Shown here: positions 1 through 6,690 of the stretch, piece by piece
Layout: each line of letters starts with the position of its first letter
How positions within the stretch are numbered: the stretch's first letter is position 1
Assembly (NCBI RefSeq): GCF_900541605.1
Contig: NZ_UQKJ01000037.1
Location: 1 to 16,079, forward strand
Direction: 5' to 3'
From: an uncultured Dialister sp.
GTDB lineage: Bacteria; Bacillota; Negativicutes; Veillonellales; Dialisteraceae
DNA length: 16,079 bases
Position numbers and translations under genes: made by a program
Notes under the pieces: model-generated
The model's input: only the letters and a program-made list of their open reading frames with translations
What the model was told of the DNA's origin: nothing
Database searches by the model: none

Positions 1-330
1 ACTATGACGGTCTTACAACTCCGGAGGATATTGGTTCTATCGGAAGCGCCGCCTTTTGAACCACCGAAGCGCCTTTCTTAGCTAATGGGAACGGAAGGGT
101 CCGGTCCACAGGGCATGCCGCATCTAAGGAAGCACTGATTCATTCGCAGAGTCAGATGTAACCGGTGCTTCCCTGGGGGAAAGGCTCAAAATCCTCGCCC
201 ATAAACAAACACAGCGCTTCCGGGTCTTATGGTCCACACCCTAAGCCCTGGCCGCAGGCCATAGCCTTGCCGGCAGGCAGAGCCATGACGGAGTCACACT
301 GGACACAGGCCATCGCCGGTTCTAACCAAT
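1..330. other. Gene-free, hairpin-rich left-edge region, possibly the 3' part of a structured RNA
   Basis: No frame here gives a recognisable protein, and open stretches are short. What is visible is a chain of self-complementary segments: GGTTC (32-36) can pair with GAACC about 20 nt downstream; a long two-part hairpin spans 128-172; small hairpins follow at 249-261 (TGGCC/GGCCA), 264-278 (GCCT/AGGC) and 286-296 (TGAC/GTCA). GAAGCGCC occurs twice in the first 80 bases. This could be the end of a 6S-like or other structured RNA starting left of the window, or a long leader, but I could not match it to a known family (not tmRNA, RNase P RNA, SRP RNA or T-box by their hallmark sequences). Strand is uncertain. 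Confidence 0.3.
128..172. other. Strong two-part hairpin without a T tract
   Basis: The 8-bp arms GGAAGCAC (128-135) and GTGCTTCC (165-172) are perfect complements. Immediately inside, TGATTC (136-141) pairs with GAGTCA (149-154) with one G-T pair, around a 7-nt loop; a 10-nt bulge (155-164) lies on the 3' side. No run of T follows in either direction, so this is not a standard intrinsic terminator. It is better read as a structural part of an RNA or leader. Confidence 0.55.
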
Positions 331-357
331 TTTTTCCTGTCCCCACCTATTCCTACA

Positions 358-366
358 TGGTATAAT
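358..366 (+). promoter_or_regulatory. Extended -10 promoter for the mre operon
   Basis: TGgTATAAT is a perfect extended -10 element (TG at 358-359, TATAAT at 361-366). No good -35 box sits 16-18 nt upstream, which is tolerated by extended -10 promoters. Transcription would begin near 373, giving a leader of about 30 nt before the preferred mreB start. It is the only strong promoter seen ahead of the ten-gene run. Confidence 0.65.
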
Positions 367-401
367 AATAAGAATCCTCTCGAAAAGGCGGTATGAATAG
401 A

Positions 402-1436
402 ATGTTTTCTGCAATGTTGAATTCCCTGGGCATAGACATGGGGTCTTCCCAGGTTCGTATATACCAGCGGGATAAGGTGATCCTGGAAGAAGCGAGCACA
501 GTGGCGGTGGATAATATCAGCGGCCAGGTGCTTGGCTTTGGTACGGAGGCACTGATCCGCTACCATAAGGAACCGGCGAATAATACGCTGGAGTGGCCGG
601 TGAAGAACGGGGTCATCGCCGATTATGACATGACGAAGGATATGCTCCGTTTCTTTATCAATAAAAGCCTTCACCGTTCCGTCAGCCGGCCCAATGTGAC
701 AGTGGCTATACCGGTAGAAATCAGCTCCGTCACCAGGCATGCCCTGGTGGATGCCCTGTTCCACGGAGGCGTACAGAGCGTATACCTCATTCCATCGCCC
801 GCAGCAGCGGCCCTGGGAGCGGGGAAAGACCTGAATGTGCCCTCTTCCACCATGTCCCTTGTCATCGGACGGGATGTGTCGGATCTTGGGGTCTATGGCT
901 GCGGCGGCATCGTGGTCCAGGAGGGAATGTCCTTCGGCGGCCACGACATCGATATCGGCATCTGCCGCCATATCCTGGACCGGTACAGTATGATGATCGG
1001 CCTTACCCAGGCGGAGAAACTGAAGAGCGAAGTGCTGTCTCTCACATCCAATGACAGCGATCGTTCCTTCACGGTCCGGGGGCGCCGTATCGGTGACGGG
1101 GTAGAAGTGGTGGTCGAATTGTCGGCTGATGAGATGAGCACCGTTATGCAGCATATCATGCAGCCCGTGGTTCATCTGATCCGTCAGGCCATGCGCCGGT
1201 GCACGCCGGAAATGGCCGATGATTTCCTGAAAAACGGCCTTCTCCTTTCCGGCGGCAGTGCGCTCCTTGACGGCCTCCGGGACTGGCTTTCCCTGGAACT
1301 GGGCATCCCGGTGTCCATCCCGGAAAATCCGGGCAGCGTGGTGGCCAGGGGCTGCTATGCGGCCTGCCTGATGGAGAAGGAGCATTCCCTTCTCATTGAA
1401 AATGGTAATAAATACTATGGGGGAGCTTCACTTTGA
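402..1436 (+). CDS. mreB: MreB-family rod-shape protein with degraded ATP-binding motifs
   Basis: This is an actin-like cytoskeletal protein of about 344 aa that normally polymerises at the membrane and positions the elongation machinery. It aligns almost without gaps to MreB over its whole length, starting at GIDMGSS (residues 10-16) and ending with a VARG motif. Key nucleotide-site positions differ from the family: phosphate-2 DIGGGT is replaced by VIGRDV (154-159 with flanks), the catalytic Glu of the VERRA segment is Thr111, EEP is PSP, and LTGGGALL is LSGGSALL. The start at 402 gives MFSAML and sits 10 nt after AAGGCGG (385-391); the ATG at 393 lies too close to that site but cannot be excluded. 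The stop overlaps the mreC start by 4 nt. The family is sure; ATPase activity is doubtful. Mbl or MreBH-like paralogy is possible. Confidence 0.9.
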   Translation: MFSAMLNSLGIDMGSSQVRIYQRDKVILEEASTVAVDNISGQVLGFGTEALIRYHKEPANNTLEWPVKNGVIADYDMTKDMLRFFINKSLHRSVSRPNVTVAIPVEISSVTRHALVDALFHGGVQSVYLIPSPAAAALGAGKDLNVPSSTMSLVIGRDVSDLGVYGCGGIVVQEGMSFGGHDIDIGICRHILDRYSMMIGLTQAEKLKSEVLSLTSNDSDRSFTVRGRRIGDGVEVVVELSADEMSTVMQHIMQPVVHLIRQAMRRCTPEMADDFLKNGLLLSGGSALLDGLRDWLSLELGIPVSIPENPGSVVARGCYAACLMEKEHSLLIENGNKYYGGASL

Positions 1437-2344
1437 TATTCTTCGGTAAGAAAAAGATAGCAAGCATTATCGTACTTTTTGCTTTTATGGGAGCCTGCGG
1501 CTGGTTCTGGCGGCACAGGGAATATATTCCCTTCGTGTCCCAGCCTTTGTCCGTGGGGGCCGCTCCCTTTGAATACGGCGTTTCCCGGGCTGCCTGGTTT
1601 GGGGAAAACAGCATCGGCATGGTGCAGCAGATTTTCACAAACTGGAAGGACCTGGAAGAACTGAAGAGGGAGAATGAAAGCCTGAAGGCGGAACAGAACC
1701 GGTACAGCGAGGTGCTGGCGGAAAATATCCGCCTCCGGAATCTCCTGAAATTCAAGCAGGGCTATACCAGCTACAATATGGTAGGCGCCTCCGTCATCGA
1801 ACGGGATTACGGCGGCTGGACCCATACCATGGTCATCGACCGGGGCGAAGACAGCGGCATCAAAAAATACATGCCCGTCATTATTCCCTCGGGACTCGTA
1901 GGATTTGTGAGCGAAGTCTACATGAATTCCTCCAGGGTGCAGCTCCTTCTGGATCCCCGGACCACGGTGGGCGGCATCGTGCAGCGCCCCGCTTCCCGGG
2001 TGGTATCCATGGTATCCGGAAACAGCGGAAATCCCGGTCTCCTTTCCTTTATGTCCCTTCCGAAGGAATCGGATGTGATCAAGGGGGACATCATTGTTAC
2101 ATCGGGCTACGGCGGCGTGTACCCGAAGGGACTCGTCATCGGTACTGTAGAGCAGGTGGATGTGGACTCCGAAGGAGGCACCCAGTCGGCGGAAATCCGG
2201 CCGGCTGCGGATTTTGCCCATATGGAAGAGGTCTTTATCATTACAGACCATATCCAGAAGACCAGCCCCGACAGCATTACGGTGAAACCGCCGAAAATCG
2301 AACCGCCTATGAATCCGAATAAACAGCAGGCAGGTGACAAATAA
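1433..2344 (+). CDS. mreC: Rod shape-determining protein MreC
   Basis: MreC is a bitopic membrane protein that links cytoplasmic MreB to PBP2/RodA outside the membrane. The protein (303 aa, usual length) begins with a few cytoplasmic lysines and one membrane segment (about residues 8-25). A heptad-rich coiled coil follows (about 65-105, containing NWKDLEELKREN and ENIRLRNLL), then a beta-rich extracellular domain with VIDRGEDSGI and the family-typical LLLDPRTTVGG. The C-terminal tail is proline- and lysine-rich. The start is TTG at 1433, inside the mreB stop (TTGA overlap), with GGGGGAG (1419-1425) about 7 nt upstream, so translation is probably coupled to mreB. The stop overlaps the mreD start by one base. 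Confidence 0.95.
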   Translation: MIFFGKKKIASIIVLFAFMGACGWFWRHREYIPFVSQPLSVGAAPFEYGVSRAAWFGENSIGMVQQIFTNWKDLEELKRENESLKAEQNRYSEVLAENIRLRNLLKFKQGYTSYNMVGASVIERDYGGWTHTMVIDRGEDSGIKKYMPVIIPSGLVGFVSEVYMNSSRVQLLLDPRTTVGGIVQRPASRVVSMVSGNSGNPGLLSFMSLPKESDVIKGDIIVTSGYGGVYPKGLVIGTVEQVDVDSEGGTQSAEIRPAADFAHMEEVFIITDHIQKTSPDSITVKPPKIEPPMNPNKQQAGDK

Positions 2345-2835
2345 TGAGTGCCTACAGCCTTCTCCTTTTGAGCGGTGTTATTTTCCTTCTGCAGTCATCG
2401 TTTCTGCCCTTCCTTTTTAACGGCATCATGCAGCCGGACCTGTGGCTTACGGTGATTGCCCTGTCCTCCCTGGTGGTGGACCGGAAAACCGCAATCCTTC
2501 TGGCGGCCATAGGGGGTCTCCTGCAGGACGTGGTGACCAGTAATTTCTTTGGCCTCCATCTCCTGCCATACCTGGGAATTACCCTTCTTTTCCTGAAATT
2601 CGGCAGGGACCGGTATAATAAGCACTGGTATATTTCCCTTCTGGCGGTGCTGCTGGCTTCGGTGATTTACGTGGTCGTATCCAGCATCATCATGGGATGG
2701 GCCGGCAGCCGGTATCCCTCTCTCTTTTATTTCGTACATTTGGGCATTCCCCTGGTCCTTATGAATGGAGGATGCTCTCTTGTTCTTCATAACGTGGTTT
2801 GGATGTTGAAACAGGAGGAAGAGCCTCGTTGGTAA
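2344..2835 (+). CDS. mreD: Rod shape-determining protein MreD
   Basis: MreD is a small polytopic membrane partner of MreC in the elongasome. The 163-aa product is almost entirely hydrophobic, with about five predicted membrane segments. It has the typical MreD signature of a glycine-rich helix followed by LLQD and a Gly-Leu-His turn (GGLLQDVVTSNFFGLH, about residues 57-72). The length matches the family. The ATG shares one base with the mreC stop and an AGGCAGGTG site lies just upstream. Its 3' end overlaps the next gene by 7 nt when the best start of that gene is used. Sequence conservation in MreD is low, so position between mreC and PBP2 adds much of the certainty. Confidence 0.92.
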   Translation: MSAYSLLLLSGVIFLLQSSFLPFLFNGIMQPDLWLTVIALSSLVVDRKTAILLAAIGGLLQDVVTSNFFGLHLLPYLGITLLFLKFGRDRYNKHWYISLLAVLLASVIYVVVSSIIMGWAGSRYPSLFYFVHLGIPLVLMNGGCSLVLHNVVWMLKQEEEPRW

Positions 2836-4700
2836 AGAAACATATTCCTTCCATACTGGAAAAGCTGATGAAGAACCGGGAGGAGTCCCGCTATGCCCGC
2901 ATGATTTACGTGGCCATGGCGCTGCTCCTGATCCTCGGCGCCCGTCTCCTCTGGATGCAGGTGGTGGAAGGAAATTACTATAAAGAACAGGCCGACGGCA
3001 ACCGTATCCGGCACCTGCCCCAGCAGGCTGCCCGGGGCGTCATGTATGACAGGAACGGCATTATCATGGCCGGTTCCCGCCCCGCTTACAGCGTCATCAT
3101 GCCGGTAGAACGGAAGGGAAATACCCTTTCCGACGATGAACTCACCCGGCTCGCAGCGCTTCTGAAAGTGCCGGCGGAGGATATAAAGAAAAAAATCGAA
3201 GATAACAAGCTGGCCTTCGGTGCCATTTACCTGGCCAACGATGTGGGCATCGATGTGGCTACCCAGATTGAAGAGAAAAAGGATGATTTCCCGGGCGTTG
3301 AAATCGAAGTGGATCCGCTCCGGGTCTATCCCTATGGGGCAGCCGGTGCCCAGGTCCTTGGCTACGTAGGGGAAGCAGGTCCCGATGACCGGGATGCCAA
3401 TGGCAACCCCTATACCACTGCCACCCTTGTGGGCCGGTCCGGCCTGGAAAGGCAGTACAACCAGTTCCTGGAAGGAAAGAACGGCTCCAAAACCGTGGAA
3501 GTCAATGCATCCGGCCAGCCGGTGCGCTATGTGGGAGGCACGGCTTCCGTATCCGGAAACAATGTCCGCCTCACTTTGGATGCCCACCTGCAGCAGGCGG
3601 CGGAAGCGGCCATTGAGAAACAGACAAGGGTTCTCGCCCATTCCGGCGTATTTCCTACCGGCGCCTCTGCCGTAGCCATTGACCCCAATACAGGGGCCGT
3701 ACTGGCCATGGTGAGCTGGCCCAGCTATGACCCGAACCGTTTCAGCAAGGGGATTTCCTCCAAAGACTGGAACGATATCATCAATAACAAGAACCATCCC
3801 ATGCAGAACCGCACCATTGCGGCCATGTATCCTCCGGGATCCCTGTTCAAGGTCATCACCGGTTCCGCCGCCCTGGAAGCGAAAGTGACCACGCCGGACG
3901 AGAGGATTTTCGATAGCGGCAAACACTGGCTCGTAGATAAGAGAAACTCCGAAGGCGAAGCTTTCGGATGGATCGATTTCTACGAAGCCATCGAGAAATC
4001 GGATAACGTGTACTTCTATGAAATGGGCCGGCGCACGGGGATCGACCGGATTTCCGCCATGGCCCGGGAGTATGGTCTTGGCAAGCCCACGGGCATTGAC
4101 CTGGCCGGTGAAGCGGAAGGCAATGTGGCCAGCGAGGAATACAAGAAGAAAGTCTTCAAGCAGGACTGGTACCTCGGGGAAACCATGGACGCCGCCATCG
4201 GCCAGAGCTTTACATTGACCACGCCCCTCCAGATGGCCATGGTCTATGCGTCCATCGCCAATGGCGGGTTCCGGTACCAGCCGTACCTGGTAAACCGTAT
4301 CGATAAGCTGGACGGTACGCCCCTCAAGATTTATTCTCCCGATAAGGTGGGCACCATCCCTGTATCCAAGGCCACCCTGGATGCCATTCATAAGGCCCTG
4401 CGCCTCGTTATGACCTCCAATGGTACCGGCGGTGCCATTTTCTCGAATTATCCCATCGCCATGGCCGGCAAGTCCGGTACCGCAGAAACGAACGGCCTTG
4501 ATAACGGCTGGTTCGTGGCCTACGGTCCCTATGACAAACCGGAAATCGTGGTGCTTTCCATGTTTGAACACAGTGGTTTCGGTTCCGAATCCGCCGCTCC
4601 GGTGGTGAAGGAAATCATGGATGCCTGGTTCCATGTGGGGGATTATGCGCCGGGGAAGAACCCGGAAGCAAAGAAGACAAAAGAGGGAGGTAAGACATAA
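2829..4700 (+). CDS. mrdA: Penicillin-binding protein 2 (class B, elongation transpeptidase)
   Basis: This is a D,D-transpeptidase that cross-links peptidoglycan during sidewall growth, working with RodA. It has an N-terminal cytoplasmic tail, one membrane anchor (about residues 20-40: MIYVAMALLLILGARLL), a pedestal/dimerisation domain with YDRNG, and a C-terminal transpeptidase domain. All three active-site motifs are present: S338-L-F-K341, S391-D-N393 and K548-S-G-T. The start is TTG at 2829, 9 nt after a perfect AGGAGGA (2813-2819). The longer reading from TTG 2799 has no comparable site. It is 623 aa, normal for the family, overlaps mreD by 7 nt and shares one base with the following minD start. 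The product is confident; naming as mrdA/pbp2 rather than another elongasome PBP follows from the neighbours. Confidence 0.95.
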   Translation: MVKKHIPSILEKLMKNREESRYARMIYVAMALLLILGARLLWMQVVEGNYYKEQADGNRIRHLPQQAARGVMYDRNGIIMAGSRPAYSVIMPVERKGNTLSDDELTRLAALLKVPAEDIKKKIEDNKLAFGAIYLANDVGIDVATQIEEKKDDFPGVEIEVDPLRVYPYGAAGAQVLGYVGEAGPDDRDANGNPYTTATLVGRSGLERQYNQFLEGKNGSKTVEVNASGQPVRYVGGTASVSGNNVRLTLDAHLQQAAEAAIEKQTRVLAHSGVFPTGASAVAIDPNTGAVLAMVSWPSYDPNRFSKGISSKDWNDIINNKNHPMQNRTIAAMYPPGSLFKVITGSAALEAKVTTPDERIFDSGKHWLVDKRNSEGEAFGWIDFYEAIEKSDNVYFYEMGRRTGIDRISAMAREYGLGKPTGIDLAGEAEGNVASEEYKKKVFKQDWYLGETMDAAIGQSFTLTTPLQMAMVYASIANGGFRYQPYLVNRIDKLDGTPLKIYSPDKVGTIPVSKATLDAIHKALRLVMTSNGTGGAIFSNYPIAMAGKSGTAETNGLDNGWFVAYGPYDKPEIVVLSMFEHSGFGSESAAPVVKEIMDAWFHVGDYAPGKNPEAKKTKEGGKT

Positions 4701-5560
4701 TGGCTTCTATCATTGCCACCGCATCCGGCAAGGGCGGGGTGGGGAAGACGCTCCTTACCGCCTCCATGGGCATCGCCCTTGCCCGGCAGGGGAAAAAGGT
4801 ACTCCTCATTGACGGGGACATGGGCCTCCGGAATATGGACCTGATCCTGGGCCTGGAAAATGACTGCCTCTATAATATCTGCGACCTCGCCGAAGGCCGC
4901 TGCTTCATGGAAGACGCCATTCTTCCGGTCATGAAGGGCCTGGATTTCCTGCCCTCTTCCCAGGAGGAGTCCTGGGAGACCGTCTTTCCGGCGGCCATGG
5001 ACATGGTGCTGGAAGACATCCATAGGCGCTACGATTATATATTCATCGACTGCCCCGCAGGCATGGGAAAAGGCGTGGAGACGGCTTTCCGCATGTCCGG
5101 CCGCATCGTGGTGGTGGTGGCGCCGTCCTGGGCATCCAGGAGAAGCGCGGACCACCTGGTCACCATGATTGGGAGAGGGAAGGATTACGCCTTTGTGCTG
5201 AACCAGTTCTCTGCCAGCCACAGGGCGTCCCTGTCTTTTGATGATGTGTATGATACGTTGGACCCCGAGCTCTTTGGCGGGGTCATTCCCTATTCCATCC
5301 ATGCAGACCGGCTGGCCCATGAAGGGGAGCTCACCGATTTCAAAGAAAAGAGCGCCTTCGGGAAATCCCTGTCCTATGTACTCCGGGCGCTTCTGGAGAA
5401 AAAAGAATTCCCCCTGTCCCGGTGGGAGAGCTTTCTCACCCTGGGAGACAGGGAAAATGAGAAAGAAACAGCAGGGAAAGCATCTGCCAAAAAGGCGGCT
5501 TCTTCCGGCCTCACCTGGCATTCCGGGAGCCGGTCCTACCGCTGGCAGAGGAGGAGATGA
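4700..5560 (+). CDS. minD: MinD-type ParA/MinD ATPase, atypical C-terminus
   Basis: MinD is a membrane-cycling ATPase that places the division site by recruiting MinC. The deviant Walker A is intact (SGKGGVGKT, residues 9-17, signature Lys11 and Lys16), followed by LIDGDMGLRNMDLILGLEN and FIDCPAGM, all close to the MinD consensus. The protein is 286 aa, slightly long. The C-terminus ends in a Lys/Ser/Arg-rich tail (SYRWQRRR) instead of the short amphipathic helix that anchors MinD to the membrane. No shifted frame supplies that helix. The ATG shares a base with the PBP2 stop and follows GAGGGAGG (4683-4690). It sits between PBP2 and rodA, where related genomes often carry minC-minD; minC is absent here. 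It could be a MinD-like ATPase with a changed role. Confidence 0.85.
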   Translation: MASIIATASGKGGVGKTLLTASMGIALARQGKKVLLIDGDMGLRNMDLILGLENDCLYNICDLAEGRCFMEDAILPVMKGLDFLPSSQEESWETVFPAAMDMVLEDIHRRYDYIFIDCPAGMGKGVETAFRMSGRIVVVVAPSWASRRSADHLVTMIGRGKDYAFVLNQFSASHRASLSFDDVYDTLDPELFGGVIPYSIHADRLAHEGELTDFKEKSAFGKSLSYVLRALLEKKEFPLSRWESFLTLGDRENEKETAGKASAKKAASSGLTWHSGSRSYRWQRRR

Positions 5561-5566
5561 AATTTC

Positions 5567-6682
5567 ATGAACCTGATACGTTACTGGCGCCGGATTGATT
5601 CGACCCTGCTTCTGACGGTGCTGGGACTGGCGGTGGTGTCCCTTTTGATTATTGCCAGCGCCACCCATGCCAATATACCTGACCATCCGGGCCAGTTTGA
5701 CTTCGTCCTGAAGCAGGGCATATTCCTGATCGGCGGCCTTATCATTGCCGGCGGTTCCCTCTACTTCGACTACCGGAAGCTGTACCGGTTCGTGCCGGCC
5801 CTCTACGTGGTGAATGCCATCATGCTGCTGGTCGTTAAATTTGCGGGAACCAGTGCACTGGGCGCCCAGCGGTGGATCCAGATCGGCCCCTTTACCCTGC
5901 AGCCATCGGAATTTGCAAAGCTCATTATGATTATCTGCCTGGCCCGGCTCCTGTCCAACAACAAGACCGGCTACCGCACCTGGAAGAGCCTCATCCCCGT
6001 GGCGGGACTCATGGCCCTTCCGACACTTCTCATCTTTATACAGCCGGACCTGGGCACCAGCCTTGTCTTTGCAGCCATCACCTTCGGCATGCTCTATATC
6101 TGCGGCCTCAATATGAAACTGGTGAAGCGGGCCCTCATCGGCTTCGTGGTCATTTTCCCGTTCATCTGGTCCTTCGTACTTCACAGCTACCAGAAGATGC
6201 GAATCCTGGTACTCTTTAACCCCAGCGTAGACCCCTACGGTTCCGGGTACCACGTAATCCAGTCCAAGATTTCCATCGGAAGCGGCGGCTTCGTGGGGCA
6301 GGGCCTCTTTGCAGGCACCCAGAGCCAGCTGAATTTCCTGCCCGAAAACCATACGGACTTCATTTTTTCCGTTATCGGGGAAGAACTGGGATTTATCGGT
6401 GCCATCTTCGTGCTGTTCCTGTACTTTGTCCTTCTCTATCGGACCCTCATGATTTCCCGGTCCTCCGGAGATTCCTTCGGCAGCCTTCTGGCCTGCGGCA
6501 TTTTCTCCATGTGGCTTTTCCAGATTTTCATCAATGTGGGAATGACCCTGGGCATCATGCCGGTAACCGGCATTCCGCTGCCCTTCATGAGTTACGGCGG
6601 CAGTGCGCTCCTCATGAACCTTCTCTGCGTAGGACTTTTGATGAATATTTATTTACGCCGTAAAAAGCTGATGTTTGATTAG
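5567..6682 (+). CDS. rodA: RodA, SEDS peptidoglycan glycosyltransferase
   Basis: RodA polymerises lipid II into glycan strands for cell elongation, paired with PBP2. The 371-aa product is the family's normal length and strongly hydrophobic, with about ten membrane segments. RodA/FtsW signatures are clear: GSGGFVGQGLFAGTQSQLNF, then PENHTDFIFSVIGEELG, where Asp264 matches the essential SEDS aspartate. GIPLPFMSYGGSALL lies near the end. The FLPENHTDFIF form and the neighbouring PBP2 favour RodA over FtsW. The ATG at 5567 follows AGAGGAGGAG at the end of minD; the gap to minD is 6 nt and to the next gene 8 nt. Confidence 0.95.
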   Translation: MNLIRYWRRIDSTLLLTVLGLAVVSLLIIASATHANIPDHPGQFDFVLKQGIFLIGGLIIAGGSLYFDYRKLYRFVPALYVVNAIMLLVVKFAGTSALGAQRWIQIGPFTLQPSEFAKLIMIICLARLLSNNKTGYRTWKSLIPVAGLMALPTLLIFIQPDLGTSLVFAAITFGMLYICGLNMKLVKRALIGFVVIFPFIWSFVLHSYQKMRILVLFNPSVDPYGSGYHVIQSKISIGSGGFVGQGLFAGTQSQLNFLPENHTDFIFSVIGEELGFIGAIFVLFLYFVLLYRTLMISRSSGDSFGSLLACGIFSMWLFQIFINVGMTLGIMPVTGIPLPFMSYGGSALLMNLLCVGLLMNIYLRRKKLMFD

Positions 6683-6690
6683 GAGTAACC

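Noticed and set aside
3..59. Possible C-terminal end of a gene entering from the left (18 codons open in frame 3)
   Set aside because: It is too short to judge and contains no recognisable motif; hairpin potential in the same bases argues for noncoding sequence.
165..365. 66-codon + strand open frame before mreB
   Set aside because: It has no good ribosome site, runs through hairpins and over the mre promoter, and resembles nothing known to me.
2787..4634. 615-codon minus-strand open frame opposite PBP2
   Set aside because: The sense gene carries all transpeptidase motifs. The antisense translation is rich in His/Gly/Pro/Arg with no family resemblance.
4643..6352. 569-codon minus-strand open frame opposite minD and rodA
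   Set aside because: It runs across two clearly coding + strand genes and shows no domain or ribosome site; it is treated as a shadow frame.
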